NCBI RefSeq assembly: GCF_963675455.1
Contig: NZ_OY776217.1
Coordinates: forward strand, 1,156,001-1,220,000
Reading direction: 5' to 3'
Length of the DNA stretch: 64,000 nucleotides
Source: Emcibacter sp.
GTDB taxonomy: Bacteria; Pseudomonadota; Alphaproteobacteria; Sphingomonadales; Emcibacteraceae
The notes beneath the pieces were generated by a model. It was not told the DNA's origin. It ran no database searches and saw only the letters and a list, made by a program, of their open reading frames with translations. The position numbers and the translations under genes were made by a program. Of the stretch, positions 17,333-24,757 are shown in pieces (position 1 is the first letter of the stretch; each line of letters opens with the position of its first letter).

Positions 17333-17800
17333 ATGCAGAAAAGTTGGGATCCGCAACGTGCGGACCAGATTATCGCGAATTTTGCCGATGTGAAGGGCGG
17401 GCTGATTGAAGCCCTGCACGCCCTGCAGGAGGCCTTTGGTTATATTGACGAGCAGGTCTATGAGCCGCTGGCCAAGACCTTTAATATTTCGCGGGCCGAG
17501 GTCTATGGCGTGGTCAGTTTTTATCATGACTTCCATGATCATCCGACCGGCAAGCGGGTGCTGAAGATTTGTCAGGCCGAAGCCTGCCAGGCCATGGGAT
17601 CGCGCGAGTTGACCAAAAAGACCAGGGAAATTCTTGGTATTGATTTCGGGGAGACGACCAAAGACGGTGAAGTCACTCTGGAACCGGTCTATTGCCTGGG
17701 CAACTGCGCCGTCAGCCCCAATGTCATGCTGGATAACCGGGTTTATGGCCGTTTGACCGTGGAAAGACTGAAAGAGTTGCTCGGGGAGAAACAGTCGTGA
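17333..17800 (+). CDS. fdsG: NAD-dependent formate dehydrogenase, gamma subunit (NuoE-like)
   Basis: 155 residues related to complex I NuoE. A thioredoxin-like [2Fe-2S] ferredoxin domain is shown by 'CQAEACQ' and 'CLGNCAVSPNVML', giving the four cluster cysteines. In FdsG-type enzymes this subunit passes electrons within the NADH-side module. It overlaps fdsB by 4 bp (GTGA) and starts the fdsGBA operon. Confidence 0.93.
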   Translation: MQKSWDPQRADQIIANFADVKGGLIEALHALQEAFGYIDEQVYEPLAKTFNISRAEVYGVVSFYHDFHDHPTGKRVLKICQAEACQAMGSRELTKKTREILGIDFGETTKDGEVTLEPVYCLGNCAVSPNVMLDNRVYGRLTVERLKELLGEKQS

Positions 17801-19353
17801 ATGAGCCGGTAAAAATCTATATTCCCCTTGAAACGACCGCCCTGTCGCTTGACGCTGATGAAGTGACTGTAGCTATTTTTGATGAAGCCACCGACCGGGG
17901 ACTTGAGCTGGAAATTATCCGCAACGGCAGCCGGGGCATGAGCTGGCTCGAGCCGCTGGTCGAGGTGGAAACCGCAAAGGGCCGGGTGGCCTATGGTCCG
18001 GTGACGGCGGAAGAGGTCAAGGGCCTGTTCGAGGCCGGTTTTCTGGACGGCGGGGAGCATGCCCTGAAACAGGGGCTGACCGAAGAAATCCCCTATCTGA
18101 AGAAACAGGAACGTCTGACCTTTGCCCGGGTTGGCCTGATTGACCCTCTCAACCTGGAGGACTACCGGTCAAACGGCGGTTTTGCCGGCCTGCAAAAGGC
18201 CCTGTCCATGGCTCCGGCGGATATCGTCAGGGAAGTCACCGAGTCGGGCCTGCGCGGTCGTGGCGGCGCGGCCTTTCCGGCAGGCATCAAGTGGAATACG
18301 GTGCTGAATGCGCCGGCCGATCAGAAATATATTACCTGTAACGCCGATGAAGGCGACAGCGGCACCTTTGCCGACCGCCTGCTGATGGAAGGCGATCCCT
18401 TCTGCCTGCTGGAAGGTATGACCATTGCCGGTTTGGCGGTGGGCGCGACCAAGGGATATATTTATCTCAGGAGCGAATATCCGCTGTGTCATGAAATCCT
18501 CAATGAAGCCCTGCAGGTGCTGCGGGAGGCCGGATATCTCGGCGCGGACATTCAGGGCTCCGGCAAGTCCTTTGATGTGGAAGTCCGTAAGGGCGCCGGC
18601 GCCTATATCTGCGGCGAGGAGACCAGCATGCTGGAAAGCCTTGAGGGCAAAAAAGGCATGGTGCGGGCCAAACCGCCGTTGCCGGCTATTGAGGGGCTGT
18701 TCGGCAAGCCGACCGTAGTCAATAATGTGATTACCCTGGCGTCGGTACCGTACATACTGTCGAACGGCGGCAAGACTTACGCAGATTTTGGAATGGGCCG
18801 TTCTCGTGGTACAATGACCTTCCAGCTTGCCGGTAATATCCGCCAGGGCGGTCTTGTGGAGAAAGCCTTTGGCGTTACCCTGCGTGAACTCATGGAAGAG
18901 TTTGGCGGCGGCACCCACAGCGGCAGACCGGCGCGGGCGGTACAGGTGGGCGGTCCCCTCGGGGCTTATCTGCCGGAACAGCAATTTGACCTGCCCATGG
19001 ATTATGAATCCTTCGCTGCCGAAGGCGCGATGGTCGGTCACGGCGGCATTGTGGTGTTTGACGATACAGTGGATATGGCCGAACAGGCCCGTTTCGCTTT
19101 TGAATTCTGCAAGATCGAATCCTGTGGCAAATGCACCCCCTGCCGGATCGGGTCAGTCCGGGGCATGGAAACCCTGGAAAAAGTCATCCGCGGCGAACAC
19201 GCAACGCAGAACCTGCAGCTGACGGAAGATTTATGTGAAGTGATGGAAGACGGGTCCCTGTGCGCCATGGGCGGCATGACCCCTTATCCGGTAAAATCGG
19301 CCATGAAATATTTCCCGGAAGATTTCCGGTCACACGATACACAAGCGGAGTGA
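17797..19353 (+). CDS. fdsB: NAD-dependent formate dehydrogenase, beta subunit (NuoF-like)
   Basis: 518 residues starting at GTG 17797, overlapping fdsG. An N-terminal thioredoxin-like extension (about 1-100) precedes the NuoF-like diaphorase module: 'GLRGRGGAAFPAGIKW' for NADH, 'CNADEGDSGTFADR' for FMN, 'GAGAYICGEETSMLESLEG', and the [4Fe-4S] motif 'ESCGKCTPCRIG' near the C-terminus. It reduces NAD+ with electrons from formate. FdsA follows 6 bp later. Confidence 0.95.
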   Translation: MNEPVKIYIPLETTALSLDADEVTVAIFDEATDRGLELEIIRNGSRGMSWLEPLVEVETAKGRVAYGPVTAEEVKGLFEAGFLDGGEHALKQGLTEEIPYLKKQERLTFARVGLIDPLNLEDYRSNGGFAGLQKALSMAPADIVREVTESGLRGRGGAAFPAGIKWNTVLNAPADQKYITCNADEGDSGTFADRLLMEGDPFCLLEGMTIAGLAVGATKGYIYLRSEYPLCHEILNEALQVLREAGYLGADIQGSGKSFDVEVRKGAGAYICGEETSMLESLEGKKGMVRAKPPLPAIEGLFGKPTVVNNVITLASVPYILSNGGKTYADFGMGRSRGTMTFQLAGNIRQGGLVEKAFGVTLRELMEEFGGGTHSGRPARAVQVGGPLGAYLPEQQFDLPMDYESFAAEGAMVGHGGIVVFDDTVDMAEQARFAFEFCKIESCGKCTPCRIGSVRGMETLEKVIRGEHATQNLQLTEDLCEVMEDGSLCAMGGMTPYPVKSAMKYFPEDFRSHDTQAE

Positions 19354-19359
19354 GACAAG

Positions 19360-22218
19360 ATGACTCTGATCAGGGACAAGGACTTTGGAACGCCGGCCCG
19401 TACCAGCGATAAACAGATCACGCTGGAAGTCGATGGCCGCAGCATAACCGTACCCGAAGGCACCTCGGTGATGCGGGCGGCGGCAGAGGCCGGGATCAAT
19501 ATTCCCAAACTGTGCGCCACCGATAAACTGGAGTCGTTCGGCTCCTGTCGTCTCTGTGTGGTTCAGGTGGACGGCCGTCGCGGCCTGCCGTCAAGCTGTA
19601 CCCTGCCGGCGGAAAACGGCATGAAGGTAACTACCGAAAATGAAAAACTGGCCCGGGTGCGTCGAGGGGTGATGGAGCTCTATATCTCCGATCATCCGCT
19701 GGATTGCCTGACCTGTTCGGCCAATGGTGATTGTGAACTGCAGGATATGGCCGGTCAGGTCGGTCTGCGCAATGTCCGTTACGGCTATGAAGGTGAAAAC
19801 CATCTGCAGGCGGAAAAGGATGAAAGCAATCCTTATTTCACCTTTGATCCCAGCAAATGCATTGTCTGTTCCCGCTGTGTGCGGGCTTGCGAGGAAGTCC
19901 AGGGTACTTTTGCCCTGACCATCGGCGGCCGTGGTTTTGACAGTCATGTTTCCGCGGGCGCGGAACAATCCTTCCTGGAAAGTGACTGTGTGTCCTGCGG
20001 CGCTTGTGTGGATGCCTGCCCGACGGCGACCCTGATGGAGGATTCCGTCATTGAGATGGGGCAGCCGGAACATTCCGTGATTACCACCTGCGCCTATTGC
20101 GGTGTGGGCTGCGGTTTCAAGGCGGAAATGAAGGGCAGCGAAGTTGTCCGCATGGTGCCCTGGAAGGACGGCAAGGCCAATCACGGCCATTCCTGCGTCA
20201 AGGGACGATTTGCCTGGGGCTATGCGACCCATAGCGACCGGGTGACTTCCCCGATGATCCGGGAAAAGATCACCGACCCCTGGCGCGAAGTAAGCTGGGA
20301 TGAAGCCATCGAGTATAGCGCCAGACGCCTCAAGGAAGTGCAGGATAAATACGGCCGCAAATCCATTGGCGGTATTACATCTTCCCGCTGCACCAACGAG
20401 GAAGTCTATGTGGTCCAGAAACTGATCCGGGCGGCTTTCGGAAATAATAACGTGGATACCTGTGCCCGGGTCTGCCACAGCCCGACCGGTTATGGTCTGG
20501 CCCAGACCCTGGGAACAAGTGCGGGAACCCAGACCTTTGACAGTGTCATGCAGGCAGATGTGATCCTGGTGATCGGGGCCAACCCGACCGATGCTCATCC
20601 GGTCTTTGCCTCGCAAATGAAACGCAGGCTGCGCCAGGGCGCAAAGCTGATCGTTGTTGATCCGCGGGCCATTGACCTTGTCAAGAATCCCCACATCAAG
20701 GCAGAGTATCACCTGCCCCTGAAACCGGGCACCAATGTGGCCATGATCAATGCACTGGCTCATGTCATCGTCAGTGAAGGACTTGAGCAGACAGATTATA
20801 TCCGTGAACGTTGCGATATGAAGGCCTATGAGGCTTGGCGGGAGTTTGTCCTGCGTCCGGAAAACAGCCCCGAACAGGTGGCGGAAATCACCGGCGTACC
20901 GGCTGAGGATATCCGTGCCGCGGCCCGGTTGTATGCCTCTGCCCATGACGGCAGGGAAGGCCGCGCCGCCATTTATTATGGACTTGGCGTGACCGAGCAC
21001 AGCCAGGGATCAACCATGGTGATGGGTATGGCCAATCTGGCCATGGCAACCGGCAATATTGGATTTGAAGGATCCGGTGTTAATCCATTACGTGGGCAGA
21101 ACAATGTTCAGGGATCCTGTGATATGGGGTCATTCCCCCACGAATTCCCGGGTTATCGCTCTGTGTCTGACACGGCAACACGCAGCCTGTTTGAAAAGGA
21201 CTGGGGCGTGGAACTGGACGGTGAACCGGGTCTGCGGATTCCCGGCATGTTTGATGCGGCAGTGGAGGGCACATACAAGGCCATGTATATACAGGGTGAG
21301 GATGTGGCCCAGAGCGACCCCAACACCCATCATGTAGAAGCCGCGATGCGCAACCTTGATTGCCTGATCGTTCAGGACCTGTTCCTTAATGAAACAGCGC
21401 GGTTTGCCCATATATTCCTGCCGGGCACAAGCTTTCTCGAAAAAGACGGTACCTTCATCAATGCCGAGCGCCGGACGAGCCGGGTGCGCCGGGCGTTCCA
21501 GCCGCGCAACGGACCAGACGGCCAGGGAATGGATGAATGGGAAATTACCTGTCGCATAGCGCGTGCCATGGGTTATGACATGCAGTATGACAGTGCGTCC
21601 GAGATCATGGATGAAATCGCCCGCCTGACACCCACCTTCAGCGGCATCAGCTTTGACAAGCTCGATCGTCTGGGCAGTATCCAGTGGCCCTGTAACGATG
21701 AGGCTCCCGAAGGTACCGAAACCATGCATGTCGGCGGGTTTGTCCGGGGCGAAGGCAATTTCGTTATTACTGAATTTGTACCGACCAAAGAGAAGGTCAC
21801 CCGCAAATTCCCACTGTTGCTAACCACCGGTCGTATCCTGAGCCAGTATAATGTCGGCGCCCAGACCCGCCGTACAGAAAACAACATCTGGCATTCCGAG
21901 GATATCCTTGAAATTCACCCCTTTGATGCGGAGGAGCGGAATATCGCTGAAGGTGAACTGGTATCCCTGGAAAGTCGTATGGGGGGGATCAGCCTCAGGG
22001 CGCATATCTCAGAGCGAATGCAGCCGGGTGTGGTCTATACCACCTTCCATATGCCGGAAACCGGCGCCAATGTGGTGACTACGGAGCTCAGCGACTGGGC
22101 GACCAATTGCCCGGAATACAAGGTGACAGCCGTTCAGGTGCGCCGGACCAATAAACGGTCTGACTGGCAGGAGCACTATGACGAGTTTACCGAACAGACA
22201 CGGCATATCGCCGAATGA
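19360..22218 (+). CDS. fdsA: NAD-dependent formate dehydrogenase, catalytic alpha subunit
   Basis: 952 residues. The N-terminal domain binds a [2Fe-2S] cluster and accessory [4Fe-4S] clusters ('CRLCVVQVDG', 'DCLTCSANGDCELQ', 'CIVCSRCVRACEEVQG', 'CVSCGACVDACPT'). The molybdopterin domain begins at 'CAYCGVGCGF'. The Mo/W ligand is Cys372 in 'CARVCHSPTGYGLA', so this is a cysteine rather than a selenocysteine enzyme. It oxidises formate to CO2 in the cytoplasm. In characterised fdsGBACD operons an FdhD-like chaperone and small FdsD follow; here no reading frame for either lies downstream, and the next gene is a cold-shock protein 295 bp later. Confidence 0.95.
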   Translation: MTLIRDKDFGTPARTSDKQITLEVDGRSITVPEGTSVMRAAAEAGINIPKLCATDKLESFGSCRLCVVQVDGRRGLPSSCTLPAENGMKVTTENEKLARVRRGVMELYISDHPLDCLTCSANGDCELQDMAGQVGLRNVRYGYEGENHLQAEKDESNPYFTFDPSKCIVCSRCVRACEEVQGTFALTIGGRGFDSHVSAGAEQSFLESDCVSCGACVDACPTATLMEDSVIEMGQPEHSVITTCAYCGVGCGFKAEMKGSEVVRMVPWKDGKANHGHSCVKGRFAWGYATHSDRVTSPMIREKITDPWREVSWDEAIEYSARRLKEVQDKYGRKSIGGITSSRCTNEEVYVVQKLIRAAFGNNNVDTCARVCHSPTGYGLAQTLGTSAGTQTFDSVMQADVILVIGANPTDAHPVFASQMKRRLRQGAKLIVVDPRAIDLVKNPHIKAEYHLPLKPGTNVAMINALAHVIVSEGLEQTDYIRERCDMKAYEAWREFVLRPENSPEQVAEITGVPAEDIRAAARLYASAHDGREGRAAIYYGLGVTEHSQGSTMVMGMANLAMATGNIGFEGSGVNPLRGQNNVQGSCDMGSFPHEFPGYRSVSDTATRSLFEKDWGVELDGEPGLRIPGMFDAAVEGTYKAMYIQGEDVAQSDPNTHHVEAAMRNLDCLIVQDLFLNETARFAHIFLPGTSFLEKDGTFINAERRTSRVRRAFQPRNGPDGQGMDEWEITCRIARAMGYDMQYDSASEIMDEIARLTPTFSGISFDKLDRLGSIQWPCNDEAPEGTETMHVGGFVRGEGNFVITEFVPTKEKVTRKFPLLLTTGRILSQYNVGAQTRRTENNIWHSEDILEIHPFDAEERNIAEGELVSLESRMGGISLRAHISERMQPGVVYTTFHMPETGANVVTTELSDWATNCPEYKVTAVQVRRTNKRSDWQEHYDEFTEQTRHIAE

Positions 22219-22513
22219 TGTAAAGACAGCGGGACCGGCGTCGGATACGTCTGTCCTGCTTAATATTAAAAATATTTGCTGTTTTTGTGAAATTTGTGAA
22301 GTTTAAGTGCTCTGGAACATTAAGACCGGTTGCCAAATCCTTATAAAAAAAGTACAAATAGGGTGAAAATACAGTGAAGATATGCCTAATTCGGACCATG
22401 AAAATACGCTAACTTCCTGATTTTTAATATATTTCCGGAATGATCCGGGGAGAATCAAGTGCGTGTATTGCGTACAGTGAAGTTAATAGACGATCAAGAT
22501 GAAGGACGAATAA
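22219..22513. other. Intergenic stretch: fdsA 3' flank and cold-shock 5' leader
   Basis: No convincing gene in this AT-rich 295 bp. A weak stem with one G-U pair (AGCGGGAC with GTCCTGCT) lies just after fdsA but lacks a T-run. The rest is probably the promoter and long 5' leader usual for cold-shock genes; no clear -10/-35 could be settled. Confidence 0.4.
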
Positions 22514-22720
22514 ATGGCAACTGGTACTGTCAAATGGTTTAACCCCACCAAAGGATTTGGATTCATTCAGCCGGACGACGGCGGTGCAGATGTGTTTGTA
22601 CACATCACTGCGGTTCATCAGGCTGGACTGGATTCCCTGGATGAGGGTCAGAAAGTTACATACGATCTGGAAGAAGGCCGCAACGGCCGTATGGCTGCAG
22701 GCAAACTTTCTGCAAGTTAA
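22514..22720 (+). CDS. Cold-shock domain protein (CspA family)
   Basis: A 68-residue single cold-shock domain, an OB-fold nucleic-acid chaperone. RNP1 'KGFGFIQ' and RNP2 'VFVHITA' are both intact after 'TGTVKWFNPT'. Members bind single-stranded RNA/DNA and prevent unwanted secondary structure. It is a monocistronic unit with a long AT-rich leader and a strong terminator at 22744-22774. Confidence 0.95.
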   Translation: MATGTVKWFNPTKGFGFIQPDDGGADVFVHITAVHQAGLDSLDEGQKVTYDLEEGRNGRMAAGKLSAS

Positions 22721-22743
22721 AAAACAGACTGGTTTCTGGAAGA

Positions 22744-22774
22744 ATGCGGCAGGCTCAAACCTGCCGCATTTTTT
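22744..22774 (+). terminator. Rho-independent terminator of the cold-shock gene
   Basis: ATGCGGCAGG (22744-22753) pairs perfectly with CCTGCCGCAT (22760-22769) around the loop CTCAAA, followed by a run of T. Confidence 0.9.
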
Positions 22775-22778
22775 GTTT

Positions 22779-23249
22779 TCAAACGACGTCTTTGAAAGGT
22801 TTGGGCGCCAGGAAATCCAGAAGCTGATCAAGGCGCCCATTGATCTCGCGCAGAGGCAGTTGCCTTTCCAGGGCCTGGCACAGCAGGAATTCCGGTATTT
22901 GCCGGGCTTTTTTCTTTAACGCTGTTCCTTCATCGGTCAGGCTGACATAAACTTCTCGCTCGTCTTTTTTTCCCCTTTTTTTCTCCAGAAGCCTCTTGGT
23001 TGCCAGCCTTTTCAGAAGCGGGCTCAATGTGCCCGAATCAAGCATCAGGCGCTGACCCAGTTCCCGGATGGTAATCCCGTCCCGTTCCTGCCACAGCACC
23101 AGCATGACAAGATACTGGGGATAGGTCAGGTCAATTCCGGCCAGTAAAGGCTGATAGACCTTTGTAATGGCCCGTGATGCGGCATAGAGCCGGAAGCAGG
23201 TCTGGTTTTCCAGCCTGAGCAGGCTGTCGTCATCCGGAAGGTCGGTCAT
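22779..23249 (-). CDS. ohrR: MarR/OhrR-family peroxide-sensing repressor
   Basis: 156 residues. The N-terminus 'LENQTCFRLYAASRAITKVY' has Cys18 at the redox-sensing position of OhrR. A winged-helix region follows ('LTYPQYLVMLVLWQE', 'GQRLMLDSGTLSPLLKRL', 'KKDEREVYVSLT'). OhrR represses organic-peroxide defence genes and is released when the Cys is oxidised. The ATG at 23249 overlaps the stop of the glutathione peroxidase gene (ATGA), so both are co-transcribed from the promoter holding the palindrome at 23770-23787. The usual partner is ohr; here it is a peroxidase. Confidence 0.85.
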   Translation of the reverse strand: MTDLPDDDSLLRLENQTCFRLYAASRAITKVYQPLLAGIDLTYPQYLVMLVLWQERDGITIRELGQRLMLDSGTLSPLLKRLATKRLLEKKRGKKDEREVYVSLTDEGTALKKKARQIPEFLLCQALERQLPLREINGRLDQLLDFLAPKPFKDVV

Positions 23250-23737
23250 GAACCACTTCCCAGAAGTTTCCTGATATCGCCGGACAGCTTTTCCGGTTTG
23301 GTCAGCGGCGCATAGCGTTTGACGATTGTGCCACTGGGGTCGACAAGGAATTTGGTAAAATTCCATTTGATTTTCCGGCTGCCGAACAGACCCGATGCTT
23401 TTGATTTGAGCCAGGTGAAGAGCGGCGCTTCATTTTCCCCGTTGACGTCAATCTTTTTGAAAATGGGGAAGGTCACCCCGTAATTCACCTTGCAGAAACT
23501 TTCGATTTCATCCTGGCTGCCGGGATCCTGGTTGCCGAACTGGTTGCAGGGAAAACCGAGAATTTCAAGTCCCTGATCCTGATATGTCTGGTAAAGTGTT
23601 TCCAGCCCGTCAAACTGTGGGGTGAAGCCGCATTTGCTGGCCGTATTGACGATCAGCAGGGTTTTGCCTTTGTAGTCAGCGAGCGTGCTTTCCTCGCCGT
23701 TTTTCTTCGTGACCGGAATGCTGTAAATGTCTGACAT
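23246..23737 (-). CDS. Glutathione peroxidase family protein
   Basis: 163 residues of the GPx/BtuE family, a thioredoxin fold. Peroxidatic Cys36 is in 'NTASKCGFTPQ', with Gln66 in 'GFPCNQFGNQDPG' and Trp125-Asn126 in 'IKWNFTKF' completing the tetrad. Cys64 lies in the same 'FPCNQ' loop. Bacterial members often use thioredoxin rather than glutathione. It is the first gene of a two-gene unit with ohrR, which implies induction by organic hydroperoxides. Confidence 0.93.
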   Translation of the reverse strand: MSDIYSIPVTKKNGEESTLADYKGKTLLIVNTASKCGFTPQFDGLETLYQTYQDQGLEILGFPCNQFGNQDPGSQDEIESFCKVNYGVTFPIFKKIDVNGENEAPLFTWLKSKASGLFGSRKIKWNFTKFLVDPSGTIVKRYAPLTKPEKLSGDIRKLLGSGS

Positions 23738-23769
23738 ACTGTATGATCCTGAAAATGATTTTAAACAAT

Positions 23770-23787
23770 TATATTGTGCACAATATA
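23770..23787. promoter_or_regulatory. Perfect palindrome upstream of gpx-ohrR, candidate OhrR operator
   Basis: TATATTGTG followed by CACAATATA is an exact 18-bp inverted repeat, 33 bp upstream of the peroxidase start codon. AT-rich palindromes with a TTGT...ACAA core are typical MarR/OhrR sites. Position relative to the gpx-ohrR unit supports autoregulation. Confidence 0.6.
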
Positions 23788-23895
23788 TAATTGATTGTCA
23801 ATTTAACGAAGAAACCGGACTTCTGTGAACGGGAGGGCATTTCATTAGCCGGGGCAATTTGATATTAAAGACGGAGCCAACAGGGAGAATGAGAA

Positions 23896-24675
23896 ATGGA
23901 TCTCGGAATAAAGGGCCGCAAGGCCATTGTCTGTGCATCAAGCAAGGGACTGGGCCGGGCCTGTGCGGAACATCTGGCGGCGGCTGGTGTGGACCTTGTC
24001 CTGAATGCCCGGACAAAGGGACCACTGGAAGACTGTGCCACTGAAATCCGTGAGAGATATGGCGTGAAGGTCACGGCAGTGGCGGCCGACGTGACAACGC
24101 CTGAGGGGCAGGATGATATTTTTGCCGCCTGCCCGGGGCCGGATATACTGGTCAATAATGCGGCCGGGCCGCCGGCCGGGGATTTTCGGGACTGGTCCCG
24201 TGAAGACTGGCACATGGCGCTGGACGGCAATATGCTGGCCCCAATCGAAATGATCCGGAGATGTTTTGACGGCATGATCAGCCGCAAGTTCGGCCGGATC
24301 GTCAATATCACCAGTGCAGCGGTCAAATCGCCCTTCAGGCCGCTTGGTCTGTCCAACGGCGCCCGGGCTGGCCTGACCGGATTTGTTGCCGGCATCGCCC
24401 GGGACGGCGTGGCCAACAATGTGACCATCAACAACATCCTGCCGGGATTGTTTGCCACCGACCGCATGACGTCACTTCTTGACATGATCTCGACCCGGGA
24501 CGGCATTTCCGAACAGGAAGCCATAGACATGTTTGCGCACAGCTTTCCGGCCGGTCGGCTTGGCGATCCGGATGAATTCGGGGTCCTCTGTGCCTTTGTC
24601 TGCAGCGCCCGTGCCGGCTATATCACCGGACAGAACCTGCTGATTGACGGCGGTGATTACCCGGGGACTTTCTAG
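23896..24675 (+). CDS. Short-chain dehydrogenase/reductase-like protein with altered YxxxK motif
   Basis: 259 residues with an SDR fold: the cofactor loop 'CASSKGLGRACAEHLA', 'NNAAG' at 87-91, and catalytic-type Ser140 in 'VNITSAA'. The Tyr and Lys of the catalytic YxxxK are replaced: the expected positions 153 and 157 are Ser and Arg ('LGLSNGARAGL'). A recognisable subgroup of SDRs shares this change, so it is probably not a sequencing error. Some annotators would call it 3-oxoacyl-ACP or 3-hydroxybutyrate dehydrogenase-like. Its neighbours handle 3-hydroxybutyrate oligomers, so a role there is possible but unproven. Confidence 0.8.
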   Translation: MDLGIKGRKAIVCASSKGLGRACAEHLAAAGVDLVLNARTKGPLEDCATEIRERYGVKVTAVAADVTTPEGQDDIFAACPGPDILVNNAAGPPAGDFRDWSREDWHMALDGNMLAPIEMIRRCFDGMISRKFGRIVNITSAAVKSPFRPLGLSNGARAGLTGFVAGIARDGVANNVTINNILPGLFATDRMTSLLDMISTRDGISEQEAIDMFAHSFPAGRLGDPDEFGVLCAFVCSARAGYITGQNLLIDGGDYPGTF

Positions 24676-24696
24676 GGCACTTTCTGGCCGGGGCAT

Positions 24697-24724
24697 AAAA
24701 AAACCGGGGCGACAGGCGCCCCGG
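24697..24724 (-). terminator. Rho-independent terminator of the TonB-receptor gene
   Basis: CCGGGGCG (24704-24711) and CGCCCCGG (24717-24724) form an 8-bp GC stem with loop ACAGG. The A-run at 24697-24703 gives the T-tail on the minus strand, so it serves the receptor gene ending at 24758. Confidence 0.85.
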
Positions 24725-24757
24725 GATAATTGGCAGGCAAGTTCAGGGAGGAAAGTT

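Noticed and set aside
22226..22262. Terminator after fdsA
   Set aside because: The stem is short with a G-U pair, the loop is long and no T-run follows.
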